Source: Curtobacterium sp. MR_MD2014 (GTDB lineage Bacteria > Actinomycetota > Actinomycetes > Actinomycetales > Microbacteriaceae). Taken from it: DNA of 64,000 nucleotides. A model generated the notes under the pieces. The model worked only from the letters and a program-made list of their open reading frames with translations. It was not told where the DNA came from and ran no database searches. Positions 45,761 to 55,326 of this stretch are shown piece after piece. The position numbers were made by a program, and so were the translations under genes. The stretch's first letter is position 1, and every line of letters begins with the position of its first letter. The stretch lies in NCBI RefSeq assembly GCF_000772085.1, contig NZ_CP009755.1:3162001-3226000 (forward strand). The letters are read 5' to 3'.

Positions 45761-46873
45761 TCAACCGCGTCGTCCCGAGGGCCCGGTCTCGGTGTCGACG
45801 TCGGCGGTCGCCCGCTTCTCGGACTCGAGCACCCCGCGCAGCGCGACGATCGCGCTGGAGGTCACCGTCACCTGCGACGGGTCCGCGTCACTGGCGTCGA
45901 TGGCGCGCTCGAGGTCGGCGATCGACTCGTCCGCCCCGTCCTCCTCGCAGTCACCGCGAACCACGCAGGCGACCTTCCGGAGCGCGGCCGCGAAGGGTCC
46001 TGCGAACGCCGGGTCCGGCCGCCCGATGTTCTCCGCGACCGGACCCGAACGGGCGACCAGCTCGGTGAGGTCGGTCGTGTACCAGGCGACGCGCTCGAGC
46101 GCCCGGAAGCGCGCGCCGTCGGTCTGCAGGCGCGCACGCGGCCCCCGCAGCACGCTCCGGGGGTTCATCCGGCGCGCCTCCTGCGCAGTCGAGACGCGGT
46201 CCCGCACCTCGGCGATCGCCTTGTCCAGCCGCTCCTGCTGGCGGTCCCAGGCACCGGTGTCCGGCTCGCCCTCGTCGAGCACGTCCGCCAGGTCGTCGAG
46301 CTGCTGCGCGAGCACGGCGTTCACCTGGTCGATGCGGCGCTCGGCGTCCCAGAAGTGCAGCGGCGGGACCACGGCGAAGTTCACCGCGAGCCCGATGCCG
46401 ATGCCGATCGCCATCTGCACGACGTACGCGAACGAGTAGCCCTCCGCGTTGCCGCCGCCGATGAGGAGCACGAAGAGCGCCGCCATCGGCACCCACGAGT
46501 ACCCCTCGCCCAGGATCCGGAAGCCCGAGACGAGCACCCCGAGGCCGACGACGAGCGCGACCGCGATGACCCCGGGATCGCCGATGAGCATCGTGAACCC
46601 GGCGATCAGGATGCCGAGCGTGATGCCGACCAGCGTCTGGACGCCGGCCCGGATCCCCGCGAAGACGGTCGTGCGCATCGCGACGATCGCACCGAGCGGT
46701 GCGTAGTACGGGTACTCCGCGGCGACGCCCGGCGCGTACTTCGCCAGGGTCCACGCGATCGTGGCGGCCAGCGCGGCCTTGCCGGCCAGCAACAACCGCG
46801 GCTGGGTGCCGGAGTCCCGACTCCACCGCCACAGACGGCGCCCTGCGCCGGTGATCCGTTCCGCTCTCGCCAT
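45761..46873 (-). CDS. FUSC/aromatic-acid-exporter-like membrane protein
   Basis: 370 aa. The N-terminal half has about six membrane helices in the FUSC/ArAE pattern, starting with A-G-K-A-A-L-A-A-T-I-A-W and Y-A-P-L-G-A-I-V-A-M-R. The C-terminal half is a cytosolic helical region with acidic stretches. Proteins of this group are thought to export aromatic acids or similar anions; the substrate is unknown. A TACGGT box lies 9 nt before the ATG. Confidence 0.82.
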   Translation of the reverse strand: MARAERITGAGRRLWRWSRDSGTQPRLLLAGKAALAATIAWTLAKYAPGVAAEYPYYAPLGAIVAMRTTVFAGIRAGVQTLVGITLGILIAGFTMLIGDPGVIAVALVVGLGVLVSGFRILGEGYSWVPMAALFVLLIGGGNAEGYSFAYVVQMAIGIGIGLAVNFAVVPPLHFWDAERRIDQVNAVLAQQLDDLADVLDEGEPDTGAWDRQQERLDKAIAEVRDRVSTAQEARRMNPRSVLRGPRARLQTDGARFRALERVAWYTTDLTELVARSGPVAENIGRPDPAFAGPFAAALRKVACVVRGDCEEDGADESIADLERAIDASDADPSQVTVTSSAIVALRGVLESEKRATADVDTETGPSGRRG

Positions 46874-46924
46874 GTCGCGATCACCGTACGGCGGCGACGC
46901 TGGGAGCGGACGCGGGTGCGCTCC

Positions 46925-46966
46925 GGACGGGAGGCTCGTGGCGGCCCCGCCCCGCGCCTCCCGTCC
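46925..46966. repeat. GACGGGAGGC-family hairpin (imperfect)
   Basis: An 11-bp perfect arm pair (GGACGGGAGGC / GCCTCCCGTCC), extended to 14 positions with one mismatch, between rplQ and the FUSC-type gene. Confidence 0.7.
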
Positions 46967-46990
46967 GTCGCCACGCCGTCCGCGGGGACG

Positions 46991-47028
46991 ACGGAACCCC
47001 CCGCGACGTGGGTCGCGGGGGGTTCCGT
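46991..47028 (-). terminator. terminator of the alpha operon (after rplQ)
   Basis: Perfect 17-bp stem with a 4-nt loop (ACGGAACCCC... / ...GGGGTTCCGT), 16 bases past the rplQ stop codon. Confidence 0.75.
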
Positions 47029-47043
47029 GTGGTGGTGCTGGAC

Positions 47044-47601
47044 CTACTTGGCGTCGTCCGACTTCGCCTCGGCGTCGGCCTCGACCTCGGCGGCAGCCGG
47101 GGTCTCGGTCTCGGCCTCGACGGGAGCGGACTCCTCGGTCGTCTCCGTGGACTCGACCGGGGTCTCCTCGGCCGGGGTCTCCTCGGCCGAGGCGGCAGCA
47201 GCCGGGGCCGCGTCGCGCTTGACCGGGGCCGGCGTGCTCGACACCGGCTCGAGGACGAGCTCGATCGAGGCGAGCGGCGCGTTGTCACCCTTGCGGAAGC
47301 CGAGCTTCGTGATGCGGGTGTAGCCGCCCTGACGGTCCTCGACCTGCGGGGCGATCTCCGTGAACAGCGTGTGCACGACGGACTTGTCGCGCAGCTGGGC
47401 GATCACACGACGACGCGCGTGCAGGTCGCCACGCTTCGCGAACGTGATGAGACGCTCGGCGACGGGACGCAGGCGCTTGGCCTTCGTCTCGGTGGTCGTG
47501 ATGCGACCGTGCGTGAAGAGGGCGTTGGCGAGGTTGCTCAGGAGCAGGCGCTCGTGGGCGGGGCCGCCACCGAGGCGGGGGCCCTTGGTGGGCTTCGGCA
47601 T
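47044..47601 (-). CDS. rplQ: 50S ribosomal protein L17
   Basis: 185 aa against about 120-130 for a short L17. The core starts [12 protein letters not shown] and has [10 protein letters not shown]. The last 60 or so residues are an acidic Ala/Glu/Thr/Pro tail, typical of actinobacteria. Last gene of the alpha operon. Confidence 0.97.
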   Translation of the reverse strand: MPKPTKGPRLGGGPAHERLLLSNLANALFTHGRITTTETKAKRLRPVAERLITFAKRGDLHARRRVIAQLRDKSVVHTLFTEIAPQVEDRQGGYTRITKLGFRKGDNAPLASIELVLEPVSSTPAPVKRDAAPAAAASAEETPAEETPVESTETTEESAPVEAETETPAAAEVEADAEAKSDDAK

Positions 47602-47667
47602 GTCAGTTCTCCAGTGGTGATGGTGGTGCGCACCGACTCATCGGTGCGCGTGCGCGTGAGCGCGAGG

Positions 47668-48663
47668 TCAGTTGTTGGACTCGTCCTCGTCGTACCCGCT
47701 GTAGAAGTGGGCGCCGTCGAATCCGGGGACGGTGTCCTTGAGGGACAGGCCGAGCTCGGTGAGCTTGTCCTTGACCTCGTCCACCGACTTCTGACCGAAG
47801 TTGCGGATGTTCATGAGCTGCGTCTCCGACAGGGCGACGAGCTCGGACACCGTGTTGATGCCCTCCCGCTTGAGGCAGTTGTAGCTGCGCACCGACAGGT
47901 CGAGGTCCTCGATCGGGGTCTGCAGCTCGTTCGAGAGCACCGCGTCGACCGGCGCGGGGCCGATCTCGATGCCCTCGGCCGCCGTGTTCAGCTCGCGGGC
48001 GAGACCGAACAGCTCGACCAGCGTGCGACCGGCCGACGCGATGGCGTCGCGCGGCGTGATCGCCGGCTTCGACTCGACGTCGACGACCAGGCGGTCGAAG
48101 TCCGTGCGCTCACCGGCACGCGTCGCCTCGACGCGGTAGGTGACCTTGAGGACCGGCGAGTAGATCGAGTCGATCGGGATCTGCCCGGCCTCGCTGAACT
48201 CCGAACGGTTCTGGGTCGCCGAGACGTAGCCGCGGCCACGCTCGATCGTCAGCTCCAGCTCGAAGCGCGCGGTGTCGTTCAGGGTCGCGATGACGAGGTC
48301 CGGGTTGTGGATCTCGACGCCGGCCGGGGCGGAGATGTCCGCCGCGGTGACCTGACCGGCACCCTGCTTGCGCAGGTACGCGGTGATCGGCTCGTCGTGC
48401 TCGCTGGAGACGACGAGGCTCTTGATGTTGAGGATGATCTCGGTGACGTCTTCCTTGACACCGGGGACGGTGCTGAACTCGTGGAGGACGCCGTCGATGC
48501 GGATGCTGGTGACAGCCGCGCCGGGGATCGAGGAGAGGAGCGTGCGGCGCAGCGAGTTGCCGAGGGTGTAACCGAAGCCCGGCTCGAGCGGCTCGATGAC
48601 GAAGCGCGAGCGGTGCTCGGAGATCGACTCCTCGGTCAGGGTGGGGCGCTGTGCAATGAGCAC
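47668..48663 (-). CDS. rpoA: DNA-directed RNA polymerase subunit alpha
   Basis: 331 aa: an N-terminal assembly domain (about 1-230) and a C-terminal domain (about 250-315) whose [13 protein letters not shown] motif contacts DNA and activators. I place the start at the GTG 48663 ([11 protein letters not shown]), which has AAAGGA 8 nt upstream; the longer frame runs into the leader hairpin. Followed by rplQ. Confidence 0.97.
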   Translation of the reverse strand: MLIAQRPTLTEESISEHRSRFVIEPLEPGFGYTLGNSLRRTLLSSIPGAAVTSIRIDGVLHEFSTVPGVKEDVTEIILNIKSLVVSSEHDEPITAYLRKQGAGQVTAADISAPAGVEIHNPDLVIATLNDTARFELELTIERGRGYVSATQNRSEFSEAGQIPIDSIYSPVLKVTYRVEATRAGERTDFDRLVVDVESKPAITPRDAIASAGRTLVELFGLARELNTAAEGIEIGPAPVDAVLSNELQTPIEDLDLSVRSYNCLKREGINTVSELVALSETQLMNIRNFGQKSVDEVKDKLTELGLSLKDTVPGFDGAHFYSGYDEDESNN

Positions 48664-48682
48664 TGTGGGATTCCTTTCGGCG

Positions 48683-48704
48683 GAGTGTCCGCTATATGAC
48701 ACTC
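48683..48704 (-). promoter_or_regulatory. inverted repeat in the rpoA leader
   Basis: GAGTGTC / GACACTC arms of 7 bp around an A/T-rich 8-base centre (CGCTATAT), ending just before the rpoA ribosome site. It could be a leader hairpin, or the centre could be a weak -10 box. Confidence 0.4.
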
Positions 48705-48810
48705 GGCGGTACGACGGGACCGACCGGGCCCCGACGGGTCTGTTGAGTTGTGATCACGCGCAGCGCGGGGCCGGGAGGGCCCGACGTACGCGATCGAACG
48801 ACCAGGAATG

Positions 48811-48856
48811 GCCGGCCCCGCTCGCCCCGGTCAGGGGACGAGCGGGGAACGGCCGG
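48811..48856 (-). terminator. hairpin between rpsK and rpoA (attenuator or terminator)
   Basis: A 9-bp stem (CCCCGCTCG / CGAGCGGGG), with an inner CCCC/GGGG pair and an outer CCGG/CCGG pair, directly after rpsK. It may set the ratio of rpoA to the ribosomal genes before it. The remaining bases up to the rpoA start (about 48705-48810) show no clear promoter. Confidence 0.5.
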
Positions 48857-48868
48857 TTGCTCCTCGCG

Positions 48869-49267
48869 TCAGACGCGGCGACGCTTCGGCGGGCGGCAGC
48901 CGTTGTGCGCCTGCGGGGTGACGTCGTTGATCGAGCCGACCTCGAGGCCAGCGGCCTGGAGCGAACGGATCGCGGTCTCGCGACCCGAGCCCGGGCCCTT
49001 GACGAAGACGTCGACCTTCTTGACGCCGTGCTCCTGCGCCTGACGCGCAGCGGACTCGGCGGCGAGCTGCGCCGCGAACGGCGTCGACTTGCGCGAACCC
49101 TTGAAGCCCACGGCACCCGAGGACGCCCAGCTGAGGACGGCACCCGACGGGTCGGTGATGCTGACGATGGTGTTGTTGAACGTGCTCTTGATGTGGGCCT
49201 GGCCCACGGCGACGTTCTTCTTCTCCTTGCGACGCGGCTTGCGCGCGGCAGTCTTGGGGGTAGCCAT
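48869..49267 (-). CDS. rpsK: 30S ribosomal protein S11
   Basis: 132 aa, basic N-terminus ([12 protein letters not shown]) and the conserved end [12 protein letters not shown]. It lies between rpsM and rpoA; rpsD, often the next gene, is not present here. Confidence 0.98.
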   Translation of the reverse strand: MATPKTAARKPRRKEKKNVAVGQAHIKSTFNNTIVSITDPSGAVLSWASSGAVGFKGSRKSTPFAAQLAAESAARQAQEHGVKKVDVFVKGPGSGRETAIRSLQAAGLEVGSINDVTPQAHNGCRPPKRRRV

Positions 49268-49276
49268 GATGATCTC

Positions 49277-49651
49277 CTATCGGGCCTTCTTCTTGCCTGC
49301 CACGGTGCGCTTCGGTCCCTTGCGGGTACGCGCGTTGGTCTTGGTGCGCTGACCACGCACCGGGAGACCACGACGGTGGCGGAGACCCTCGTAGCTACCG
49401 ATCTCGACCTTGCGGCGGATGTCGGCGGCGACCTCGCGGCGGAGGTCACCCTCCACCTTGAAGTTGCCCTCGATGAAGTCACGGAGGGCGACGAGCTGGT
49501 CGTCGGTCAGGTCCTTGACGCGGATGTCACCGGAGATACCGGTCTCGGCGAGTGCCTGGACCGCGCGGGTACGGCCGACGCCGTAGATGTACGTGAGTGC
49601 GATCTCCACGCGCTTCTCGCGCGGGATGTCGACGCCTGCTAGACGTGCCAT
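49277..49651 (-). CDS. rpsM: 30S ribosomal protein S13
   Basis: 124 aa. Starts [14 protein letters not shown], with the conserved [18 protein letters not shown] near the end. It is preceded by a structured 149-base spacer after rpmJ. Confidence 0.98.
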   Translation of the reverse strand: MARLAGVDIPREKRVEIALTYIYGVGRTRAVQALAETGISGDIRVKDLTDDQLVALRDFIEGNFKVEGDLRREVAADIRRKVEIGSYEGLRHRRGLPVRGQRTKTNARTRKGPKRTVAGKKKAR

Positions 49652-49685
49652 GTTCTGGCTGCTCCTGTTTTCGGTGGAGGTGTGG

Positions 49686-49766
49686 CGCAGTACCGGTGCC
49701 CGGGCCTCCGCCCCGAGGTGTCCCCCCGCCGACGACCGAGGTCAGTGGCGGAGTTCTGGTACTGCG
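49686..49766 (-). promoter_or_regulatory. structured leader upstream of rpsM
   Basis: An outer 9-bp pairing (49686-49694 with 49758-49766, CGCAGTACC/GGTACTGCG) encloses a 7-bp pairing (49706-49712 with 49747-49753, CTCCGCC/GGCGGAG). It lies in the spacer between rpmJ and rpsM and could be a ribosomal-protein control site. Confidence 0.45.
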
Positions 49767-49800
49767 TGTTCAGTGTTGAGTTGTGGGTCCTGCTGGGAGC

Positions 49801-49917
49801 TCAGCCCTGGCGCTGCTTGTGGCGCGGGTTGCTCTTGCAGATCACCATGACGCGGCCCTTGCGGCGGATGACACGGCAGTGCTCGCAGATGGGCTTGACG
49901 CTGGGGTTGACCTTCAT
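49801..49917 (-). CDS. rpmJ: 50S ribosomal protein L36
   Basis: 38 aa, starting [14 protein letters not shown]. The CxxC pair, a third Cys in M-V-I-C-K and a His near the end mark the zinc-binding form. It ends in N-P-R-H-K-Q-R-Q-G. Lies in the standard place between infA and rpsM. Confidence 0.95.
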   Translation of the reverse strand: MKVNPSVKPICEHCRVIRRKGRVMVICKSNPRHKQRQG

Positions 49918-49987
49918 GATTGCTTCCTGTTGCTCGCTGGCTTCGTGCCCGGCGGGTTCGCCGAGCCGTTCCTTTCCAGCTCGCGGA

Positions 49988-50209
49988 TCACTTGTAGCGG
50001 TAGACGATCCGGCCGCGGGTCAGGTCGTACGGGCTCAGCTCCACGATCACGCGGTCCTCGGGGAGGATGCGGATGTAGTGCTGGCGCATCTTCCCGGAGA
50101 TGTGCGCGAGGACCTTGTGTCCGTTGGTCAGCTCAACGCGGAACATCGCGTTGGGCAGAGCTTCGAGCACCGAGCCTTCGATCTCGATGACGCCGTCTTT
50201 CTTGGCCAT
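49988..50209 (-). CDS. infA: translation initiation factor IF-1
   Basis: 73 aa, normal. Starts [12 protein letters not shown] and ends [11 protein letters not shown], an S1-type OB fold. I use the ATG at 50209; the longer frame runs through the leader. It has a good promoter about 95 bases upstream and is the first gene of infA-rpmJ-rpsM-rpsK-rpoA-rplQ. Confidence 0.97.
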   Translation of the reverse strand: MAKKDGVIEIEGSVLEALPNAMFRVELTNGHKVLAHISGKMRQHYIRILPEDRVIVELSPYDLTRGRIVYRYK

Positions 50210-50303
50210 AGCCTCACTGTCGCTTGGTTGGATTACCGGTGTGATCCCCGAGCCGGTCTGCGGGTCGGGCGCCACGCCGAAGGGCATGACACACCAAAGA
50301 TCA

Positions 50304-50332
50304 ACCCTATGCGATCAGGCGCAGATTGCCAA
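50304..50332 (-). promoter_or_regulatory. promoter of infA and the alpha operon
   Basis: On the minus strand TTGGCA (50332-50327) and TAGGGT (50309-50304) are exactly 17 bases apart. The leader to infA is about 90 nt. The rest of the divergent gap up to 50495 shows no other clear signal. Confidence 0.65.
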
Positions 50333-50494
50333 GTGCCGGTCGGGCCGCGACCCTCCGTCTGGGGCTCGCCGTCCGGAGCTGAACGGTCCACAGTGGATCA
50401 GCGGCCGCTTCCGAGGTCCGGAACGGGCCCGTCGCCGTAGCCTGGCCGTCGCTGAACCCCGGACGCCCGCGCCGGAGAACCGATCGGAGACCAC

Positions 50495-51772
50495 GTGCCT
50501 GACGCGCCCCGCCGCCCCCTCGCCCGTCACGGTCGACTGCCGCGCCGTCGCGGATGGGGCACGCTGCTGGGGTTCGTCGCGGCCACGGTCGCCGTCGTCC
50601 TGGTCAGCGGCACGAGCGTCGCGGCGATCGCCGGCGCACAGCTCGCCGCGGCACCGCACACGGTCGAGCTCAGCACCGACGACCAGAACACCGCGAAGAC
50701 CGCCGACATCACGGCGATGCAGGGCGGCGCGAACATCCTGCTCCTCGGCAGCGACACCCGCGTCGGGCAGTTCGACTCGGACGAGAACGTCGAGGGCGCC
50801 CGGAACGACGTGACGATCCTCGTCCACATCTCGCAGGACCACCAGCAGCTCACGGCCGTCAGCTTCCCCCGCGACCTCAAGGTCCCGATCCCGGCGTGCA
50901 CGAACCCCGAGACGGGCACCTCGTACCCGGCCGTGGACAGCGAGCTCATCAACGAGTCCCTCGGGCACGGTGGGATCTCCTGCGCCGTGGACACGGTCGA
51001 GAACCTGACCGGGCTGACGATCCCCTACGCCGGACTCATCACCTTCGACGGTGTGATCGAGATGTCGAACGCCGTGGGCGGCGTCGACGTCTGCGTCGCG
51101 AAGCCCATCGACGACTCGTACACCGGCCTGCAGCTCTCGGCCGGTCAGCACACCCTCGCCGGCCAGGACGCGCTCGCGTTCCTGCGCAGCCGGCACGGCG
51201 TCGGTGACGGCAGCGACCTCGCGCGCATCAGCTCCCAGCAGGTCTTCCTGTCCGCCCTGCTCCGGAAGGTCACCTCGGACGGCACCCTGTCGAACCCGGT
51301 GACCCTCTACAAGCTGGCCGGTGCGGCGCTGTCGAACATGACGCTCTCCGACGGCCTGGCGCAGACCCGCACCCTCGTCGGACTCGCCTCGACCCTGCGG
51401 GGCATGAGCACCTCGGACATGCTGTTCGTGCAGTACCCGGTCGTCGACGACCCCTCCGACACCGCGCACGTGCTCGTCGACGAGGCGGCGGCGCACGACC
51501 TCAACGTCGTGCTGCAGCAGGACCGCAAGACCTCGCTGAGCGACTCGTCCACCGGCCGGGCGTCGGAGGAGTCCCCGACCGCGGCGGGCACCCCGGGGAG
51601 CGACGCGCCGGCGTCCGACGCGCCGGCCGCGGGGGACGATGCGGCGAGCGGAGCTGCGACCGGGACGCCCACGGGTACGGCGACCGCTGCCGGGACGCCG
51701 ACGGCGACCCCGCTGCCCTCGAGCATCTCCGGTCAGTCGGCGTCCGAGCAGACCTGCACCGTCGGGAACTGA
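50495..51772 (+). CDS. LytR-CpsA-Psr (LCP) family cell-wall ligase
   Basis: 425 aa. A basic N-terminus and one membrane helix (about 22-50) precede the extracytoplasmic LCP domain: N-I-L-L-L-G-S-D-T-R near residue 80, R-N-D-V-T-I-L-V at about 103 and S-F-P-R-D-L at about 125 are its phosphate- and metal-binding motifs. Such enzymes attach anionic or other glycopolymers to peptidoglycan. The last 80 or so residues are an Ala/Thr/Gly/Pro-rich tail. The GTG start has GGAGACC upstream. The stop codon lies in a 16-bp tandem repeat. Confidence 0.9.
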   Translation: MPDAPRRPLARHGRLPRRRGWGTLLGFVAATVAVVLVSGTSVAAIAGAQLAAAPHTVELSTDDQNTAKTADITAMQGGANILLLGSDTRVGQFDSDENVEGARNDVTILVHISQDHQQLTAVSFPRDLKVPIPACTNPETGTSYPAVDSELINESLGHGGISCAVDTVENLTGLTIPYAGLITFDGVIEMSNAVGGVDVCVAKPIDDSYTGLQLSAGQHTLAGQDALAFLRSRHGVGDGSDLARISSQQVFLSALLRKVTSDGTLSNPVTLYKLAGAALSNMTLSDGLAQTRTLVGLASTLRGMSTSDMLFVQYPVVDDPSDTAHVLVDEAAAHDLNVVLQQDRKTSLSDSSTGRASEESPTAAGTPGSDAPASDAPAAGDDAASGAATGTPTGTATAAGTPTATPLPSSISGQSASEQTCTVGN

Positions 51773-51834
51773 GCGCGTCGGGGACTGAGCGCGTCGGGGA
51801 CTGAACCCGTCGGGAACTCAGCCCGTCGGGGACC
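51760..51834 (+). repeat. 16-bp tandem repeat spanning the LCP gene stop codon
   Basis: About 4.7 units of the form CGTCGGGRACTGAGCG. The first contains the last codons and TGA of the gene; the rest lie downstream, so later TGA copies are duplicates of the stop region. Confidence 0.85.
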
Positions 51835-51865
51835 GGCGCGGTCGCGCGCGGAGCGGTCCCGGCGT

Positions 51866-51893
51866 CGGCCCGGCCATCGACGTGGCCGGGCCG
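51866..51893. terminator. bidirectional terminator between the LCP gene and map
   Basis: Perfect 11-bp stem (CGGCCCGGCCA / TGGCCGGGCCG) with a TCGACG loop. A half copy of the CACCGCGCCTCCCG element follows at 51907-51920. Confidence 0.65.
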
Positions 51894-51966
51894 GTGCGCG
51901 GAGTCGCACCGCGCCTCCCGGCCGACCTCGCGGTCACCGGTCACGGACCGGACGCGTCCGGACGCC

Positions 51967-52797
51967 CTACGGAACGGGGACGGGCGTGACGCCGAGCGGC
52001 ACGAGGCCGGAGGCGCCGCCGTCCGATGCGGTGAGCACCCAGATGCCGTCGGCGTGCACGGCCACCGAGTGCTCCCAGTGCGCCGCGTCGGAACCGTCGA
52101 GGGTCCTGATCGTCCAGTCGTCGTCGTCCGTGGAGCTGTCGATCGTCCCGGCCGTCACCATCGGTTCGATCGCCACGACCAGACCGGGCCGGACCGCCGG
52201 ACCGGCACCGCGGACCCGGTAGTTGAAGACGGGCGGGTCCTCGTGCATCGACCGGCCGATCCCGTGCCCCGTGAAGTCCTCGACGATGCCCCAGGCGCCC
52301 GTCTCGTCGATGGCGTCCTCGATCACCGCGCCCACCTCGTTGAGGTTCCGTGCGTGTGCGAGCGCCGCGATGCCGTGCCAGAGCGAGCGCTCCGTGGTGT
52401 CGCAGAGCATCTGGCGCGCCGCCGTCACGGGAGCGTCGCCGCCGGGGAGCACCGTCGTGAAGGCGCTGTCACCGTTCCACCCGTCGACCTCTGCACCGGC
52501 GTCGACCGAGACGATGTCGCCCGGCTCGAGTACGCGTTCGCCGGGGATCCCGTGGACGATCTCGTCGTTCACGGACACGCACAGGGTGTGCCGGTAGCCC
52601 GGGACGAGCTGGAAGTTCGGGACGCCACCGCCCTCGCGGATCGTCCGCTCGGCGATCGCGTCGAGCTCGCCCGTGGTGACGCCCGGGCGGATCGCAGCAC
52701 GGACCGCGACGAGCGCGGCCTCGGTGAGCAGTCCGGGACGGACCATCGCGCGGAGCTCCTCCGGCGACTTGTAGATCGAGGGCTTGCGACGACGCAC
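51967..52797 (-). CDS. map: methionine aminopeptidase, type I
   Basis: Removes N-terminal methionine. 276 aa. The five metal ligands are visible: Asp in V-S-V-D-A-G, Asp in N-G-D-S-A-F, His in F-T-G-H-G-I-G, Glu in I-E-P-M-V and Glu in W-E-H-S-V-A-V. GTG start. Last gene of secY-adk-map. Confidence 0.95.
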   Translation of the reverse strand: MRRRKPSIYKSPEELRAMVRPGLLTEAALVAVRAAIRPGVTTGELDAIAERTIREGGGVPNFQLVPGYRHTLCVSVNDEIVHGIPGERVLEPGDIVSVDAGAEVDGWNGDSAFTTVLPGGDAPVTAARQMLCDTTERSLWHGIAALAHARNLNEVGAVIEDAIDETGAWGIVEDFTGHGIGRSMHEDPPVFNYRVRGAGPAVRPGLVVAIEPMVTAGTIDSSTDDDDWTIRTLDGSDAAHWEHSVAVHADGIWVLTASDGGASGLVPLGVTPVPVP

Positions 52798-52805
52798 GAG
52801 GGGTG

Positions 52806-53396
52806 TCAGACGCCCGCGGTGAGGCCGCGCGAGCTGAGCGCCGCCTGGATGCGGTCCCCGACCTCGTCGATGCCGCCGAGGCCGTCCACGTCGACCACGA
52901 GACCGCGCTCGGCGTACGCCGCGACGATCGGCGCGGTCTGCTCCGTGTAGACCTCCTGGCGACGCCGGATGGTCTCCTCGTTGTCGTCGCTGCGCCCCTG
53001 GTCCTCGGCGCGCTTCAGGAGCCGCGCGACGAGCGCGTCCTGGTCGGCGACGAGCTGCACGACGGCGTCGATCGCGGCGCCCTGCTCCGCGAGCAGCGCG
53101 TCGAGGTACTCGACCTGGCCCACCGTGCGGGGGTAGCCGTCGAGCAGGAAGCCCTGCTCGGCGTCCGGCTCGGCGAGGCGCGACTTGACGAGCTCGTTCG
53201 TCAGTTCGTCGGGGACGTAGTTCCCCGCGTCCATGATCGCCTTGGCCTGCACGCCCAACGGTGTGCCGTCGGAGACGTTCTTGCGGAAGATGTCACCCGT
53301 GGAGATCGCGGGGACGCCGAAGCCCTCGGCGATGCGACCGGCCTGGGTGCCCTTCCCGGCTCCGGGAGGTCCGACGATGATGAGGCGTGCGCTCAA
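52806..53396 (-). CDS. adk: adenylate kinase
   Basis: Balances ATP, ADP and AMP. 196 aa, the short form without the extended LID. P-loop [10 protein letters not shown] and L-L-D-G-Y-P-R-T are typical. It begins with TTG, overlapping the secY stop (TTGA), with GAAGGG upstream, so translation is coupled to secY. Confidence 0.96.
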   Translation of the reverse strand: MSARLIIVGPPGAGKGTQAGRIAEGFGVPAISTGDIFRKNVSDGTPLGVQAKAIMDAGNYVPDELTNELVKSRLAEPDAEQGFLLDGYPRTVGQVEYLDALLAEQGAAIDAVVQLVADQDALVARLLKRAEDQGRSDDNEETIRRRQEVYTEQTAPIVAAYAERGLVVDVDGLGGIDEVGDRIQAALSSRGLTAGV

Positions 53397-54715
53397 CGGA
53401 GAAGCCCTTCGTAGTGACGTTGCTGCAGCTGCGAGTCGATCTGCTTCACGGTCTCGAGACCGACACCCACGATGATGAGGATGCTCGCGCCGCCGAACGG
53501 GAAGTTCTGGTTCGCGCCGAACAGCGCCAGTGCTGCCAGCGGGATGAGCGCGATGAGACCGAGGTAGAGCGAGCCGGGCAACGTCACCCGGGTCAGGACG
53601 AAGTCGAGGTACTCGGCCGTCGGACGGCCGGCCCGGATGCCCGGGATGAAGCCGCCGTACTTCTTCATGTTGTCGGCGACCTCTTCGGGGTTGAAGGTGA
53701 TCGCGACGTAGAAGTACGTGAACCCGACGATGAGCAGGAAGTACAGGACCATGTAGAACCAGTTGTCACCCGAGGTCAGGTTGTTCTGGATCCAGGTCAC
53801 CCAGGCGGCCGGCTCCGAGCCGTCCGAGGGCTGGTTGAACTGCGCGACCAGGGCCGGCAGGTACAGCAGCGACGAGGCGAAGATGACGGGCACGACGCCG
53901 GCCATGTTCACCTTGATCGGGATGTAGGTGTTGTTGCCGCCGTAGGTGCGGCGCCCGACCATGCGCTTGGCGTACTGCACCGGGATGCGTCGCTGCGACT
54001 GCTCGACGAAGACGACGGCCATCATGATGACCAGACCGACGAGGATGACGAACAGGAAGAGCTCGAAGGACTGCGACTGCTCGATCGCCCACAGGGCCGA
54101 CGGGAACTGCGCGGCGATGGACGTGAAGATGAGCAGCGACATGCCGTTGCCGATGCCGCGCTCGGTGACGAGCTCGCCCATCCACATGATCAGGCCGGTA
54201 CCGGCGGTCAGCGTGACGACCATGAGCATGATCGCGTACCAGCTGTCGTTCGAGATGATCGACGAGCAGGACGCCGACGCGTTCGTGCCGAAGAGGGCAC
54301 CCGAGCGCGCGACCGTGATGAGGGTGGTCGACTGCAGGACACCGAGCGCGATGGTGAGGTAGCGCGTGTACTGCGTCAGCTTCGCCTGGCCGGACTGGCC
54401 CTCCTTGTAGAGGGCGTCGAAGTGCGGGATCACCACGCGCAGGAGCTGCACGATGATCGACGACGTGATGTACGGCATGATGCCGAGCGCGAAGACCGAC
54501 AGCTTCAGCAGCGCGCCGCCGGAGAAGAGGTTGATGAGGTCGTAGAGCCCACCCGAGGAGCCGGCGCTCGCCAGGCAGCTCTGCACGGCGGCGTAGTCGA
54601 CGAACGGCGCGGGGATGTACGACCCGAGACGGAACAGCGCGATGATCGCGAGGGTGAAGCCGATCTTCTTGCGAAGATCTGGGGTGCGCATGATGCGCGC
54701 GACCGCTCTGAACAC
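53393..54715 (-). CDS. secY: protein translocase subunit SecY
   Basis: 440 aa, ten membrane helices, central channel of the Sec translocon. The N-terminal R-T-P-D-L-R-K-K-I segment and the plug region near residues 55-75 are recognisable. GTG start with GGAG upstream. A strong hairpin separates it from rplO, and a TTGACA lies at 54811-54806 without a clear -10 box, so it may have its own promoter. Confidence 0.97.
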   Translation of the reverse strand: MFRAVARIMRTPDLRKKIGFTLAIIALFRLGSYIPAPFVDYAAVQSCLASAGSSGGLYDLINLFSGGALLKLSVFALGIMPYITSSIIVQLLRVVIPHFDALYKEGQSGQAKLTQYTRYLTIALGVLQSTTLITVARSGALFGTNASASCSSIISNDSWYAIMLMVVTLTAGTGLIMWMGELVTERGIGNGMSLLIFTSIAAQFPSALWAIEQSQSFELFLFVILVGLVIMMAVVFVEQSQRRIPVQYAKRMVGRRTYGGNNTYIPIKVNMAGVVPVIFASSLLYLPALVAQFNQPSDGSEPAAWVTWIQNNLTSGDNWFYMVLYFLLIVGFTYFYVAITFNPEEVADNMKKYGGFIPGIRAGRPTAEYLDFVLTRVTLPGSLYLGLIALIPLAALALFGANQNFPFGGASILIIVGVGLETVKQIDSQLQQRHYEGLLR

Positions 54716-54822
54716 GAGGACTCCGAACTTCTGGGACCGGCGACCCGATCGGGGTCTTCACGGTGTCGATCGGCAGCGCCGACCTGGCCGACGGACGTCA
54801 GCCACTGTCAAGGAAACCGTAA

Positions 54823-54854
54823 CGGCGGCCCGTGCGCAAACGCACGGGCCGCCG
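54823..54854 (-). terminator. terminator after rplO
   Basis: Perfect 14-bp stem (CGGCGGCCCGTGCG / CGCACGGGCCGCCG) with a CAAA loop. It is followed on the minus strand by TTACGGTTTCCTT, the closest thing to a T-run in this window. Confidence 0.75.
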
Positions 54855-54861
54855 ACGGGGG

Positions 54862-55326
54862 TTACTGGGAGACGGTTCCGCCAGCAGCCACGATCTTCTC
54901 GGCGGCGGACGCCGAGACCTTGTCGACCGAGACCGTGAGCTTCACGCTGATGTCACCCTGACCGAGAACCTTGACCTTCTCGTTCTTGCGGACGGCGCCC
55001 TTGGCGACCAGGTCCGCGACGGTGACGTCGCCACCGTTGGGGTAGAGCTCCGCGATCTTGTCCAGGTTCACGACCTGGTACTCGACGCGGAACGGGTTCT
55101 TGAACCCGCGGAGCTTCGGGGTGCGCATGTGCAGCGGCATCTGCCCACCCTCGAAGCCGACCTTGACCTGGTAACGAGCCTTCTGGCCCTTGGTACCACG
55201 GCCGGCGGTCTTGCCCTTCGAGCCCTCACCACGGCCGACACGGGTGCGGTCCTTCTTGGAACCGGCAGCCGGACGGAGGTGGTGCAGCTTCAGCACCTGG
55301 ACCCGCTCGTTCTTCTCGTCGCTCAT
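54862..55326 (-). CDS. rplO: 50S ribosomal protein L15
   Basis: 154 aa. The basic glycine-rich N-terminal arm ([17 protein letters not shown]) is typical. Overlaps rpmD by 4 bases; last gene of this part of the spc operon. Confidence 0.97.
   Translation of the reverse strand: MSDEKNERVQVLKLHHLRPAAGSKKDRTRVGRGEGSKGKTAGRGTKGQKARYQVKVGFEGGQMPLHMRTPKLRGFKNPFRVEYQVVNLDKIAELYPNGGDVTVADLVAKGAVRKNEKVKVLGQGDISVKLTVSVDKVSASAAEKIVAAGGTVSQ

Noticed and set aside
42642..46439. A 1265-codon plus-strand open frame
   Set aside because: It is antisense to the BTAD/NB-ARC regulator, whose domains and motifs are clear. The frame is open because of the high GC content, and its translation is low-complexity Arg/Gly/Glu without any recognisable domain.
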